Source: CAZAQK01 sp046344715 (GTDB lineage: Bacteria > Pseudomonadota > Alphaproteobacteria > Rickettsiales > SXRF01). From it: DNA of 61,299 nt. Location: positions 1 through 61,299 of the forward strand of contig JBKDKX010000021.1 of the NCBI GenBank assembly GCA_046344715.1. The letters are read 5' to 3'. The notes under the pieces were generated by a model that was not told where the DNA came from, searched no databases, and saw only the letters and a list, made by a program, of their open reading frames with translations. This document shows, in pieces, positions 18,451 to 28,116 of the stretch (within the stretch, counting starts at the first letter, position 1; the number at the start of each line of letters is the position of its first letter). Made by a program: the position numbers and the translations under genes.

Positions 18451-19578
18451 TTAGAGCTTCGGGGTCATCCGGCTTGGCATCTGGTCGCGGTGGACGTAGG
18501 CATTCAGCAGCAATCCAACACCCAACATGGTAGAAAGCATGATACTGCCGCCGTACGACATCAGCGGCAAAGGCAAGCCCACCACCGGCATCATGCCCAT
18601 TACCATGCCACAGTTAATCAGTATATGCAGGAATATCATGGTCACCACACCGGCTGAAATCATTGCCCCAAACGTGCTGCGTGATCGTGAGGCCACCAGC
18701 ATCCCCATGGCAAGCAATGCTGCATAGAGTGCAAGCACCAGCATACTGCCTGCAAAGCCAAATTCTTCCGCCAGCATGGTAAAGATAAAATCCGTATGTT
18801 TTTCCGGCAGGAAATTAAGCTGGTTTTGCGTACCCTGCAGAAATCCTTTGCCGAATAATCCGCCAGAGCCAATCGCTATCATCGATTGCAGAATGTTATA
18901 GCCAGCCCCCAGCGGATCCTGCTCAGGATCCAGAAAAGTAAGTACACGGCGCTTCTGGTAATCATGTAGGAATTGCCATGCAATCGGTGCTGCTGCAACA
19001 GCCGCTAGTGCTGCACCTATAATATACCGCCAGCGCAAACCAGCCAGAAAACACAAGGTAAGCCCAACAAACGCGGTAATGATGGTGGTGCCCAGATTCG
19101 GTTGCCGCAGAATTAATATGGCTGGAACGACAATCAGCGCCAGAGGAACCACAGCAAAACTTAAACGGCCAATATCTTCCGAATGCATATTATGAAAATA
19201 TCTGGCAAGTGCCAATATTAATGCCAGCTTCATGAACTCCGAAGGCTGAAGGTTCATGCCGCCTACACGCAACCAGCGCTGCGCGCCCATGCCGATATGA
19301 CCTATAATGTCTACCGCCACCAGCACCAGCACACCGAAGAAGTAAAAAATATACGCATAATCGAGCAACAGCCGCATCGGAAACAACGCAACAATCAGCA
19401 TCAATACAAATGCCAATGCAAAACGCATGATCTGTTGGGAAGCAAACGGCGAAAAATCGCCACCTCCGGCCGACAACATCATCACAAAACCAATCGCAGA
19501 AAGTACGGATACAATCCCTACTATCAACCAGTTGATTTCATGAAGTCTGGATGCAAAGTTCTGAGCTGCGGCACGCAT
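18451..19578 (-). CDS. rodA: Peptidoglycan glycosyltransferase RodA
   Basis: The 375-residue integral membrane protein has about ten helices. The SEDS motifs are visible: LQPSEFMKLALILALARY, DPEQDPLGAGYNILQSMIAIGSGG, LPEKHTDFIFTMLAEEFGF and the C-terminal GLPLPLMSYGGSIML. RodA polymerises glycan strands for side-wall elongation. It normally partners PBP2, but no mrdA is adjacent, and it stands next to the divergent Tad genes. ATG 19578 (MRAAAQNF) was chosen because the 19 extra residues of the longer frame do not resemble the family. Confidence 0.95.
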   Translation of the reverse strand: MRAAAQNFASRLHEINWLIVGIVSVLSAIGFVMMLSAGGGDFSPFASQQIMRFALAFVLMLIVALFPMRLLLDYAYIFYFFGVLVLVAVDIIGHIGMGAQRWLRVGGMNLQPSEFMKLALILALARYFHNMHSEDIGRLSFAVVPLALIVVPAILILRQPNLGTTIITAFVGLTLCFLAGLRWRYIIGAALAAVAAAPIAWQFLHDYQKRRVLTFLDPEQDPLGAGYNILQSMIAIGSGGLFGKGFLQGTQNQLNFLPEKHTDFIFTMLAEEFGFAGSMLVLALYAALLAMGMLVASRSRSTFGAMISAGVVTMIFLHILINCGMVMGMMPVVGLPLPLMSYGGSIMLSTMLGVGLLLNAYVHRDQMPSRMTPKL

Positions 19579-19642
19579 AGATAAAATTTTAAATAAACAC
19601 GCAACTAAAAACGCATAATTCTCATTTAATTGCAATCGTTTA

Positions 19643-19675
19643 TTTACAACTCGTTAACGGTAATCGTGGTATAAA
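19643..19675 (+). promoter_or_regulatory. CtrA-like box and -10 element upstream of the tadE-like genes
   Basis: TTTA-N7-TTAA (19643-19657, seven of eight bases) is followed after 12 bases by TATAAA (19670-19675), 37 bases before the first tadE-like start. The arrangement copies that at cpaB and motB. Confidence 0.5.
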
Positions 19676-19711
19676 TGTACCATCTGTAATTCTGTAAACA
19701 GGACGCCCGAT

Positions 19712-20299
19712 ATGTTGGCGAGTAGATTATACAAGCACAAGATGTCACTGAGACGCAATACTGATGGCGTGGTAGCCATTGAATTCGCGTTCATTGCCCC
19801 TGTTGTATTGCTGATGATCATGGGCATTATTGAATTCTCACTCGTTATGTTTACCATGGCGGTGATGGAAAGCGCTACCAGCCATACATCACGTTTGGGC
19901 AAAACCGGATATACGGAAGCAGGAAGCACGCGGGAGGAGCAGATTATTGCAAATATTCAGGCACTGACCACCGGCCTTCTGGATCCAAACCAGATTCAAA
20001 TTACTGCCAAGGTCTATGATGCCTTCGATAATGTGGGCGATCCTGAGCCCTTCGTGGATGCTAATAGTAACATGCTCTATGATGAGGGTGAAACCTACTC
20101 CGATATTAATGGCAATAGCGAGTGGGATGCAGATATGGGATCCGCCGGATTCGGCGACGCGAATGATGTAGTCGTCTATACAGTATCCTACCCATGGAGA
20201 ATCAATACACCAATTATCAGCAATATCATCGGCAATATTTTTACAATTACAACACGCGCCGCTGTAAAGAATGAACCATATAACATAGTAAATTTATAA
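19712..20299 (+). CDS. TadE-like pseudopilin with calcium-loop-like insert
   Basis: The 195-residue protein starts with the TadE pattern: a basic N-terminus, then DGVVAIEFAFIAPVVLLMIM, where the Glu after the hydrophobic start is characteristic. One membrane helix spans about 18-45. In the exported part, at about 128-160, two Asp/Asn-rich loops (VDANSNMLYDEGE and DINGNSEWDAD) resemble EF-hand or dockerin calcium loops, which is unusual for TadE. It is probably a minor pilin needed for Flp pilus assembly. It is first in an operon with a second TadE and TadG. Confidence 0.85.
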   Translation: MLASRLYKHKMSLRRNTDGVVAIEFAFIAPVVLLMIMGIIEFSLVMFTMAVMESATSHTSRLGKTGYTEAGSTREEQIIANIQALTTGLLDPNQIQITAKVYDAFDNVGDPEPFVDANSNMLYDEGETYSDINGNSEWDADMGSAGFGDANDVVVYTVSYPWRINTPIISNIIGNIFTITTRAAVKNEPYNIVNL

Positions 20300-20304
20300 A
20301 CGAT

Positions 20305-20859
20305 ATGACACGCTCGCTTATCAGTTTAGGTAAAAAACAAGACGGTGTCGCAGCCATAGAGTTTGCGCTGGTCGCTCCTATATTAATGTTACTGTTTCTT
20401 GGCGTTGTAGAAATCACCCGTTTCGTAATTATCTCGCAGAAAACGGAAAAAGCCGCACTCACTATGTCTGACCTTGTGGCACAATCAAAAGAGATATCTA
20501 CCGATGATCTGGATATTCTGATTCAGGCAGCAGGCGAAGTCATGAAACCGCTAGAGTTTAATGATACGGGGTATGTAATCGTATCATCCGTGAGTCGTGT
20601 TGGCAGCAATGCAGCCACCGTAAACTGGCAATATACTGGTGGCGGCACGTGGACACATTCCAGCCAGATCGGTTTTCAGGGCAGTGCTGCGACCTTGCCT
20701 GCCGGTTTTGAATTGGATCCGAATGAAGGTATTATTATCGCTGAAGTGTATTTCAGTTTTATGCCGTTGTTTACCGACATGATCCTTCCGACCAACACCA
20801 TATACAGAGTCGGTGTGTATAAACCACGCCTGGGCGAATTAACTAGCCTCGGCGCATAA
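20305..20859 (+). CDS. tadE: TadE-family pilus assembly protein
   Basis: The 184-residue protein has the N-terminal pseudopilin signature QDGVAAIEFALVAPILMLLF, one membrane helix and an exported C-terminal domain ending in a GVYKPRLGEL tail. It begins five bases after the previous TadE-like gene and is followed 15 bases later by tadG. TadE and TadF are processed by the TadV/CpaA peptidase, which is not in this window. Confidence 0.88.
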   Translation: MTRSLISLGKKQDGVAAIEFALVAPILMLLFLGVVEITRFVIISQKTEKAALTMSDLVAQSKEISTDDLDILIQAAGEVMKPLEFNDTGYVIVSSVSRVGSNAATVNWQYTGGGTWTHSSQIGFQGSAATLPAGFELDPNEGIIIAEVYFSFMPLFTDMILPTNTIYRVGVYKPRLGELTSLGA

Positions 20860-20874
20860 GGAAAGGAGCGTTTT

Positions 20875-22296
20875 ATGAAACGTCTCTTGCAACAGATATA
20901 TAGTCAGACACGCATTCACGAACTTGCTTCATCAAAAGATGGGGCAGTGCTTCCTATTATTGGCTTTGCGGCTATGGCGTTATTTGCCGCAACAGGTATG
21001 GCGATTGACATGAGCCGAGCACAAATTGTGCAAACTCGGCTTTCAAACGCACTGGATGCCGCAGGCCTTGCCGCAGGCAGTGTTGCCAACTCTGGCGATA
21101 TCAATGCTACAGCCAACAAATATTTTTCTGCCAACTTCCCTGCCGATTATATGGGCAGTAACATTAATGCCATCACCATTACACCGAATGCAGATAACAG
21201 CCTACTGGTACTTGATGTCAATGGCACGGTAGATACCACATTCATGCGGATTTTTGGTTTTGAAACCATGGCCGTTGCCGCGCACTCTGAAGTAACACGT
21301 GCCAGCCGAGGCATGGAAATTGTCATGGTGTTAGATAACACAGGTTCTATGTCCGGCACGCCACTGACTGAACTTAAATCAGCCGCCACAACCATGGTGA
21401 ATATCCTATACGGCGATGATGAGACCGCCGATAATTTATGGGTGGGCTTGGTACCTTTTGCGCAAGCAGTAAACATTGGCACATCCCGTTCAAGCTGGAC
21501 ATCCAACCCATCTATGCCCTCACCAGGGTGGGGAACCACCAGTTGGAACGGTTGCGTTGATGCCCGCCACACCAGTAATCGGGACGTAACCGATGATCCG
21601 CCATCTGTTGCTTTGTTCCCTAAATATTATTGGCCATGCCACACCACTAACAACGCATGGTACGGTACAAACTCTAGCAGGAATAACTGCAGCACGGGCA
21701 CTGGCCTGCAATACAAGAGCGGTCTGGGTGCAACCCTTGGCCCTAATAAAAGCTGTTCTCAGGCGTTAACTCCTCTCACTAAATACAAGAGCACCGTTTT
21801 GAGCGGTATTAATTCTATGGCCGCTCGCGGCAATACTCATATCGTAACGGGTGCTTCGTGGGGATGGCGCATGTTAAGTCCACGCTGGAGAGGCTTGTGG
21901 GGCGGTGAAATGAATACTGATAATTTACCGCTCGATTATAACACTTCGTTAATGGACAAAGTCATGATCATCATGACCGACGGTGCCAACACCATCGACA
22001 ATAGTAACCGCGGTGCTTATGGCTACCTGAGCAATGGATACCTTGGCACAACCAACTCAACTAATGCAGTAAACCAGCTCAATAGCAGGCTTACAACCGT
22101 CTGTAATTCTGCCAAGGCAAATGATATTATCATATATACCATTGCATTTGGGAATCCTGGCGCATCTATCGAGACACTTCTACAAAATTGCGCCAGCAAA
22201 CCTGAATATTTCTTTGATTCCGGCAGTGGCGCAGAATTACAAAGTGCCTTCCAGCAGATTGGCGATTCCCTTGCGAACTTACGCATAAGCAAGTAG
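20875..22296 (+). CDS. tadG: TadG-like pilus protein with von Willebrand A domain
   Basis: The 473-residue protein has an N-terminal Tad/TadG helix (DGAVLPIIGFAAMALFAATGMAIDMSRAQ region) and then an exported vWA domain. The MIDAS motif DNTGSMS is at about 156-162, and a second motif IIMTDGANT is near 365. Four or more cysteines in the insert suggest disulfides. TadG-type proteins help anchor or assemble Flp pili at the surface. AAAGGAG precedes the start, and a strong terminator follows the gene. Confidence 0.88.
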   Translation: MKRLLQQIYSQTRIHELASSKDGAVLPIIGFAAMALFAATGMAIDMSRAQIVQTRLSNALDAAGLAAGSVANSGDINATANKYFSANFPADYMGSNINAITITPNADNSLLVLDVNGTVDTTFMRIFGFETMAVAAHSEVTRASRGMEIVMVLDNTGSMSGTPLTELKSAATTMVNILYGDDETADNLWVGLVPFAQAVNIGTSRSSWTSNPSMPSPGWGTTSWNGCVDARHTSNRDVTDDPPSVALFPKYYWPCHTTNNAWYGTNSSRNNCSTGTGLQYKSGLGATLGPNKSCSQALTPLTKYKSTVLSGINSMAARGNTHIVTGASWGWRMLSPRWRGLWGGEMNTDNLPLDYNTSLMDKVMIIMTDGANTIDNSNRGAYGYLSNGYLGTTNSTNAVNQLNSRLTTVCNSAKANDIIIYTIAFGNPGASIETLLQNCASKPEYFFDSGSGAELQSAFQQIGDSLANLRISK

Positions 22297-22311
22297 ACTC
22301 TCCCCCAGCTT

Positions 22312-22352
22312 GCGTATCACCCTTATCTGGGTGATACGCGCCTCTTTTTTTT
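22312..22352 (+). terminator. Rho-independent terminator after tadG
   Basis: An 11-bp perfect stem, GCGTATCACCC/GGGTGATACGC, with a six-base loop is followed within five bases by a run of T. It separates the tadE-tadG unit from the TPR gene. Confidence 0.9.
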
Positions 22353-22373
22353 CCAGCTATGAGGTGTGGGTAT

Positions 22374-23414
22374 ATGTGCCGGAATCTGTCTTACGTTCTA
22401 TTCCTTTCTTCATCGCTTGCGCTTGTTGCGTATTCAAATGCAGCAGCAAATGATTTTTTCGACCGCTTGCAGCCGGCTGGAGCTTCAGCGCAGCAAACCA
22501 ACACAGGTACGTCGGCACTTCAAGAGAAGATCAGAAACAACAAGGCTACACCGGAAGAATATATGAATCTCGCTGCAAGCCTGCGAGCGGGTGGCAACCC
22601 TGAAGATGCCGCAAACGTTCTGCAGAAAGCCCAGAAAAAATTTCCAGATAACACCGATATACTCAAGCAGTTTGGTATTGCGCTTATTGATGCAAAGCAA
22701 CCCATCCACGCTATAGAAGTATTTGATGTACTGGCCGCCATCGAACCACAGAATGCGATGGCCTACAACGGCAAGGCTGTTGCGTTTGATACTGCGGGAA
22801 ACCACACGGCGGCTCTTGAAATATATGAGAAGGCACTGGCTCTCGCCCCTACTTCCGTTGCCATACGTAACAATATGGCTATGTCTTACCTGCTGAATGA
22901 CCAGCTGGATGATGCCCAGACATTACTTGAAAATCTTTTCGCAGAAGCACCTGATGTGCCTAAAATACGCCATAATCTTGCACTTGTGTATGGACTGAAA
23001 GGTAACAGCAAACAGGCAATGGATCTAAATTTGCAAGGCCTGAACCAGCAGCAAGCCCAAGAAAACCTCAAATTCTACCAACGTTATGCTGCTCTTAAAA
23101 AAGACTACAAACCCGTAGAACTCATGACGCAGGAAGGCCAGCCTCTAGATGATTTGTTCACGGAAACACCTTCTGACACATCGGAATCAAAAAGCGCATC
23201 ATCCGCTGAGAAAGCAAGTATTCAACCCGAGGATATACAAACCATTACGGATGTAAGCCCTTCTGCAGGTATTACCGAGGAGAAAGAGGACGAAGCCTTG
23301 GCTGGCAGCGCAGAAACTCCTCCCCAAGCCACTCCTGTTGAAGAAGAACCTGAGAAGAGCAATCCCTTTGGAGCCAACGCAGAATATAGCTTCCCAACAG
23401 GGAGAAGACATTAA
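22374..23414 (+). CDS. tadD: TPR protein, TadD-like pilus assembly lipoprotein or periplasmic protein
   Basis: The 346-residue protein has an N-terminal hydrophobic signal (about 4-24) and five or so tetratricopeptide repeats at about 45-230, for example AYNGKAVAFDTAGNHTAALE and RNNMAMSYLLNDQLDDAQT. A Glu/Ser/Pro-rich unstructured tail follows. TadD is the TPR pilotin-like member of Tad systems that assists secretin assembly. Position within the Tad locus supports this call. ATG 22374 was chosen because GAGGTG lies seven bases upstream; the longer start at 22359 overlaps that site. Confidence 0.8.
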   Translation: MCRNLSYVLFLSSSLALVAYSNAAANDFFDRLQPAGASAQQTNTGTSALQEKIRNNKATPEEYMNLAASLRAGGNPEDAANVLQKAQKKFPDNTDILKQFGIALIDAKQPIHAIEVFDVLAAIEPQNAMAYNGKAVAFDTAGNHTAALEIYEKALALAPTSVAIRNNMAMSYLLNDQLDDAQTLLENLFAEAPDVPKIRHNLALVYGLKGNSKQAMDLNLQGLNQQQAQENLKFYQRYAALKKDYKPVELMTQEGQPLDDLFTETPSDTSESKSASSAEKASIQPEDIQTITDVSPSAGITEEKEDEALAGSAETPPQATPVEEEPEKSNPFGANAEYSFPTGRRH

Positions 23415-23431
23415 GCACAGATATCTGCGCG

Positions 23432-24424
23432 CTACTTTAGAGTATTCATGATTTTTATTGCCGCTGGCGCAATGATGATGATAAACAAAGTAGGCAGAAT
23501 AAAACAGATCATTGGTACCGTCATAATTGCTGGCAAACGTGCCGCTTTCTGCTCTGCCCTAAGCATTCTGGCCTGACGGAATTCAGCAGATAACACACGA
23601 AGCGCCTGAGCAATGGGCGTACCGTATTTCTCCGTTTGTACCAGAACACTGGTGATACCACGCACCTCCGGCAACTGACATCTCTCTGACAAATTTGTTA
23701 ATGCTTTATTTCTATCCGGCAAAAATCCCATTTCAACTGCGGTAAGCGCAAGTTCTTCCGCCATCTCCGGATAGGTAAACCGCAATTCGCGAGACACACG
23801 CTCCAGTGATGCGGCAAGACTCAATCCTGCTTCTGCGCATATGGTCATTAAATCCAGCACATCTGATAAAGAACGCTGTATTTTTATATAGCGCTTCTTA
23901 CGAAGGCGCTTTACATATATCCAAGGCAGCTTGAACCCTATGTACGCACCTAGTAATGGCCACATATAATTAATCATGCGCCATTTTTCGCTTATATCAT
24001 CATTAAGCTTCATCGCAATCAAACCGGCAACACCAAGCACTATCGGCAATGTCATAATAAAGAAAGCCATGATAAATATGGCATCCTTTGACCTAAGACC
24101 TGCCTCAATAAGTGTGCTTTCAGCTTTTCCTACCTGTAATTTTTTAACTAACTCGAATTTCATGGCCACAGAACGCATGAAATTGACTGAAGCTTCAGGC
24201 TTTCTCCTGCGACGCTTCGCACCCACCATTTCACCGCGCAAATCCTGCCTGCGTTCCTGAATGTTTTTAATTTTTGCCTGCGTTCTGCCCCTTGGCCCAA
24301 AGTTGCTATACAGCGCAAACGCCACCACCATAAACGTGGCACACGCAACACCTACATAAAACTCCTCTACACGTAACCATGCAGGCAATATTTGTTTAAG
24401 GCTTAGAGGCTGATCCTGATACAT
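23432..24424 (-). CDS. tadC: Tad pilus inner-membrane platform protein TadC
   Basis: The 330-residue type II secretion F-domain protein has four membrane helices: about 20-40, a pair near 120-175 and one at the C-terminus. The T2SSF core is DVLDLMTICAEAGLSLAASLERV with LVQTEKYGTPIAQALRVLS. With TadB it forms the inner-membrane platform moved by CpaF. ATG 24424 is preferred; the TTG at 24442 would overlap tadB without a ribosome site. It is the last gene of the cpaB-tadC operon and ends 18 bases from the convergent tadD. Confidence 0.93.
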   Translation of the reverse strand: MYQDQPLSLKQILPAWLRVEEFYVGVACATFMVVAFALYSNFGPRGRTQAKIKNIQERRQDLRGEMVGAKRRRRKPEASVNFMRSVAMKFELVKKLQVGKAESTLIEAGLRSKDAIFIMAFFIMTLPIVLGVAGLIAMKLNDDISEKWRMINYMWPLLGAYIGFKLPWIYVKRLRKKRYIKIQRSLSDVLDLMTICAEAGLSLAASLERVSRELRFTYPEMAEELALTAVEMGFLPDRNKALTNLSERCQLPEVRGITSVLVQTEKYGTPIAQALRVLSAEFRQARMLRAEQKAARLPAIMTVPMICFILPTLFIIIIAPAAIKIMNTLK

Positions 24425-24431
24425 ACCCTTA

Positions 24432-25394
24432 TTATATCTCAAACTTTGTCATACGATTCATAACCAAACCGCCTGAAATCATCATGCCAGCTGCAATAAA
24501 CGCAGCGATATTTCCTCGATAGTCATTTATGAGTGGCGCCATATAGTGAGGAGACATGATAGAAACGGCACCCACCACAAAGAACGGTAACGCTCCTACA
24601 ATAATTGCCGATGCCTTCGCTTCCGAAGACATTGCTTTAATTTTCATCTGCATAATAAAACGACCGCGCAACACTTCAGATAGGTTATTTAGAATCTCGG
24701 ACAAATTACCACCCGTCTCACGTTGAAGTACAATGCTGGTGGTAAAAAAATTAAACTCGGTGAGATCAAGTTTCTTTGCAGTTTCATGCAATGCCTTCTC
24801 CATCGGCACCCCAAGCTTCATGGTGTTTGATACATTCGCAAACACACTCCCAACAGGATCTGGAATTTCGGTAGAAACAATCGTTAGCGATTCGGATACT
24901 GGTAACCCAGAACGCAATCCACGCACGATCAAATCTATCGCATCTGGGAAAAGACGCAGAAATGCCTTATTTCGCTTGTTGATTTTACGTTTAAGAAATT
25001 TAATAGGTATCCATATACCTGTAATCAACGCAATTGCCACAGCAAGTGCTGGATTTAGCTTCATGGATAGTATTACCGCAATACCTACAAACCATATAAG
25101 CCTATGAAAAATATATTTCTTTGGCGATATATTCTTACCCGCTCGCTCCAATGTTTCACCCAGCCGCTTAAAATCAGGAAGGGGCTTCATCAACCAGTAC
25201 ACCAGACCTTTTGTCTCGTCTGTCTTACGCCTCAGGCTCATATCCTGCCCTGATTTAACAGCAGCCACCTTACGCATTCTGATACGTTCAATGCGCTTAA
25301 GATTCTGACGGCGCTTTATAGTCAGCAGAAACCATAGCCCATACCCAAGCCCTGCAATCAGTAACAGGCCAAGTATGATAAGTGCGATTTTCAT
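24432..25394 (-). CDS. tadB: Tad pilus inner-membrane platform protein TadB
   Basis: The 320-residue paralogue of TadC has an N-terminal helix, a basic cytoplasmic stretch and a T2SSF domain (IDLIVRGLRSGLPVSESL, LQRETGGNLSEILNNLSEVLR). Two C-terminal helices follow. It lies two bases from cpaF and seven bases from the tadC start, within a tightly packed operon. Confidence 0.94.
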   Translation of the reverse strand: MKIALIILGLLLIAGLGYGLWFLLTIKRRQNLKRIERIRMRKVAAVKSGQDMSLRRKTDETKGLVYWLMKPLPDFKRLGETLERAGKNISPKKYIFHRLIWFVGIAVILSMKLNPALAVAIALITGIWIPIKFLKRKINKRNKAFLRLFPDAIDLIVRGLRSGLPVSESLTIVSTEIPDPVGSVFANVSNTMKLGVPMEKALHETAKKLDLTEFNFFTTSIVLQRETGGNLSEILNNLSEVLRGRFIMQMKIKAMSSEAKASAIIVGALPFFVVGAVSIMSPHYMAPLINDYRGNIAAFIAAGMMISGGLVMNRMTKFEI

Positions 25395-25395
25395 A

Positions 25396-26877
25396 TCACT
25401 CGCCTGATCCTGCGGTCATCGCTTCAAGCAGCGCCTGCTCCAGTCCAAAATACGCTGCCTGATGCGTAAAATTCGGACGAATACCTGTAGAACGAAACTC
25501 GCCTATAAGTTTGCCATTCTCATCTTCACCTTTGAATTCAAAGGTAAATAAATCCTGCGTGATGATCACATCACCCTCCATACCAACCACTTCTGTCACA
25601 TGCGTTACACGGCGACCACCATCACGCATACGTTGCACCTGTACGATCAGGTGGACAGCGCTGGTAATCTGCGTACGCAATGCTTTGGAGGGCAGTGTCG
25701 TCGCTGCCATACCGATCAGATTCTCAAGGCGGCTCAGTGCTTCTCTTGGATTATTGGCGTGCAGTGTACCCATCGATCCATCGTGACCGGTGTTCATCGC
25801 CTGAAGCAAGTCAAAGGCCTCACCACCGCGTACCTCACCCAGGATAATACGGTCAGGGCGCATACGAAGAGCGTTCTTCACCAAATCACGCATCGTGATT
25901 TCGCCATCACCTTCAAGATTTGCATGCCGCGTTTCCAGTGGCACCACATGCGGCTGCTGAAGCTGCAACTCCGCCGCATCCTCGATGGTGACAATACGTT
26001 CACCATGGGAAATCATGCGTGAAATCGCATTAAGCATGGTTGTTTTACCGGAACCTGTACCACCGGAAATAATGATATTCAGGCGAATCGCGCCACATAT
26101 TTTGAGTAATTTACATAGCGGTTCTGAAAGACTCTTCGTATTCAACATACTATCCAGCGTAATCTTTTTCTGAGAAAATTTACGAATGGAAATAGAGGTG
26201 CCACGAATAGCGCACGGCATCGCGATCACGTTCACACGTGAACCATCTGGCAAGCGCGCGTCACAAATGGGGCTTGATTCATCGACACGGCGGCCAACGC
26301 CGGTTACGATACGGGTGGCAATCGCCATCACATGATCATTATCGCGGAATTTAACATCGGATAATTCGAGCTTACCTTTGCGTTCGATATATACCTGATA
26401 CGGGCCATTCACCATAATATCGGTTATTAAATCATCGCGAAGAAGCGGTTCCAGCGGCCCAAACCCAAGCATATCATCAACGATCTGGTTTGCCAGTGTC
26501 TGCTGCTCAGATTGCGAAAGCACCAATTTTTGCTCAATCACAATCTCACCGATCATTTCTATGATCTGGCGTTTTAGCTCCTCGCGTGGCAACCGTGATG
26601 AGGTGGTGATATCAATCTGCTCCATGAGCAGTGCGTAAATTTTTTCTTTGGTTTCTGATAGCTGGTTTGAAACTGCAGCGGTGGGTTTTGCTTCAACACT
26701 CGCATCTGTTGGATCTGCAAGCAGATTCTCGCCACTTTTATTTGAGTTAGACGCCGCAGGCTTCTCCTCAGGCGGTTTAGAGTCAGCACGCATGGACTGT
26801 GCAGGTTGCACGCTTTCTACTGGCGAAGTATTAGCCTGCGCAGGTGCTGATTCTGTTGTTCCACGACGTCCGAACAT
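25396..26877 (-). CDS. cpaF: Tad pilus assembly ATPase CpaF/TadA
   Basis: The 493-residue secretion ATPase powers Flp pilus extension and retraction. It has a Ser/Pro/Glu-rich N-terminal linker (about 1-75) and a helical N-domain. The Walker A GGTGSGKTTMLN is near 270, followed by the Asp box VTIEDAAELQL and by RMRPDRIILGEVRGGEAFD with the Walker B. A His box, GHDGSMGTLHANNPR, follows. The length and domain order are those of CpaF. GAGGAA precedes the start. Confidence 0.97.
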   Translation of the reverse strand: MFGRRGTTESAPAQANTSPVESVQPAQSMRADSKPPEEKPAASNSNKSGENLLADPTDASVEAKPTAAVSNQLSETKEKIYALLMEQIDITTSSRLPREELKRQIIEMIGEIVIEQKLVLSQSEQQTLANQIVDDMLGFGPLEPLLRDDLITDIMVNGPYQVYIERKGKLELSDVKFRDNDHVMAIATRIVTGVGRRVDESSPICDARLPDGSRVNVIAMPCAIRGTSISIRKFSQKKITLDSMLNTKSLSEPLCKLLKICGAIRLNIIISGGTGSGKTTMLNAISRMISHGERIVTIEDAAELQLQQPHVVPLETRHANLEGDGEITMRDLVKNALRMRPDRIILGEVRGGEAFDLLQAMNTGHDGSMGTLHANNPREALSRLENLIGMAATTLPSKALRTQITSAVHLIVQVQRMRDGGRRVTHVTEVVGMEGDVIITQDLFTFEFKGEDENGKLIGEFRSTGIRPNFTHQAAYFGLEQALLEAMTAGSGE

Positions 26878-26891
26878 GGTTCCTCTGTTTT

Positions 26892-26910
26892 ACCTGATAT
26901 AACGTCAGGT
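26892..26910 (-). promoter_or_regulatory. Small hairpin covering the cpaE stop codon
   Basis: ACCTGA and TCAGGT form a six-bp stem with a seven-base loop between cpaE and cpaF. It contains the cpaE stop and sits before the cpaF ribosome site. It could tune translation or mRNA processing; this is speculative. Confidence 0.3.
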
Positions 26911-28104
26911 ATTTTTATTTTTTTTGGCCAGAAACCCTGATTTTTTCTCAACTTTACTGGATTCCTGCATTTTTGCTTCGGGTATTATATCTTCCATTAG
27001 CTGATATATGGGCTTCACCGCTGCGTGTGATTTATGTTTCACCGCTGCGATCTCGGTACCCACCGGCATGAAAATATCAGGCGTAAACGGAATACTATAT
27101 GCCACTTTTGCATTGATGCCTTTCTCAAAATCGGCCAGCAATACCTGATTTTTGGATGAGAGCCCGGTACGCATGGCAACTACAACGGGTGGTCGCATCT
27201 TCAGTGATTCGCGCATCAAATCCTGAAGGCGCAGCGCATCTCGCAAAGAAAGCAATGTCAGCTCTGTGGCAAGCACCACATGATCCGCTGCCGCAAGACA
27301 TTTTGTGCTGAACGCATCAAGATACCTTGGCACGTCGAGAATGATATATTCGTATGAATTTTTAAGTTCGCCAAGCAAGGTATTTGAAGCTTGTTCATGT
27401 ATTTTAATGTGCTCCTGAAGCGATTCTTCCGCGCTTAAGATACTCAGGTATTTGTTTGGTTTTACCATAACGCGCTCCATAAAGAGCGAGTCTATGCGAT
27501 CTGGCTTTTCCAGTGCCTCACGCAAACCACGGCTTGGCTCCAGATCCAGACACAGCGCAATAGAACCTTCGCGGGAATCCAGATCAATCAGTGCTGTCTT
27601 CTTTTTAGTTTGTTCTGCAATAACACCTGCAAGATTGATAGCAAGCGCTGTGGTTCCGACACCACCACGTGTTCCCATAATGGCAATAACTTTGCCAGGC
27701 TGCTTTTGGTTTGCTCCTGCCGCTACAGGTACTTCTGTAAGTTTTGCTAGCATTCCAGCAAGCATCGTCTCTGCAAGCGGCTTGAGCAGGTAACTAAAGA
27801 TACCCAAATCCATCAGCCAGCAATAAAAGCTGTATTCATTCACCGTGCCGGTGACCACCACCTTGGTATTAGGATCACACACTTCTGCCAGAGCATCAAG
27901 TTGTGCCGGAGCATCCTTCGCTGACGTTACCTCAACCAGCAACAGGGTAGGTGATACATTAGATTTTAAATATTCCGCTGCATTAAGCACATTGCCCTGA
28001 TGCACACAGCTATCAGGCCAACCCTGCGCCACCGCAAACTGCTTGAGAATAGCAACATCTTTCTCATCCGACGTAAAGGCTAGAAATGAGACATTTGAAC
28101 TCAT
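26905..28104 (-). CDS. cpaE: Tad pilus localisation ATPase CpaE/TadZ
   Basis: The 399-residue protein has a receiver-like N-domain (about 1-125) and a MinD/ParA-type ATPase with the deviant P-loop MGTRGGVGTTALAINLAG near 144. IDLDSREGSIALCLDLE and YIILDVPRYLDAFSTKCL follow. TadZ/CpaE marks the cell pole where the pilus machine assembles. The ATPase loop has Thr-Arg in place of the usual Lys at the start, as many TadZ members do. The C-terminal tail is basic. Confidence 0.95.
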   Translation of the reverse strand: MSSNVSFLAFTSDEKDVAILKQFAVAQGWPDSCVHQGNVLNAAEYLKSNVSPTLLLVEVTSAKDAPAQLDALAEVCDPNTKVVVTGTVNEYSFYCWLMDLGIFSYLLKPLAETMLAGMLAKLTEVPVAAGANQKQPGKVIAIMGTRGGVGTTALAINLAGVIAEQTKKKTALIDLDSREGSIALCLDLEPSRGLREALEKPDRIDSLFMERVMVKPNKYLSILSAEESLQEHIKIHEQASNTLLGELKNSYEYIILDVPRYLDAFSTKCLAAADHVVLATELTLLSLRDALRLQDLMRESLKMRPPVVVAMRTGLSSKNQVLLADFEKGINAKVAYSIPFTPDIFMPVGTEIAAVKHKSHAAVKPIYQLMEDIIPEAKMQESSKVEKKSGFLAKKNKNT

Positions 28105-28116
28105 AGAATACCATTA

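Noticed and set aside
23415..23430. GCACAGATATCTGCGC palindrome between tadD and tadC
   Set aside because: It has no loop and no T-tract, so it cannot be supported as a terminator, and the spacer is only 17 bases.
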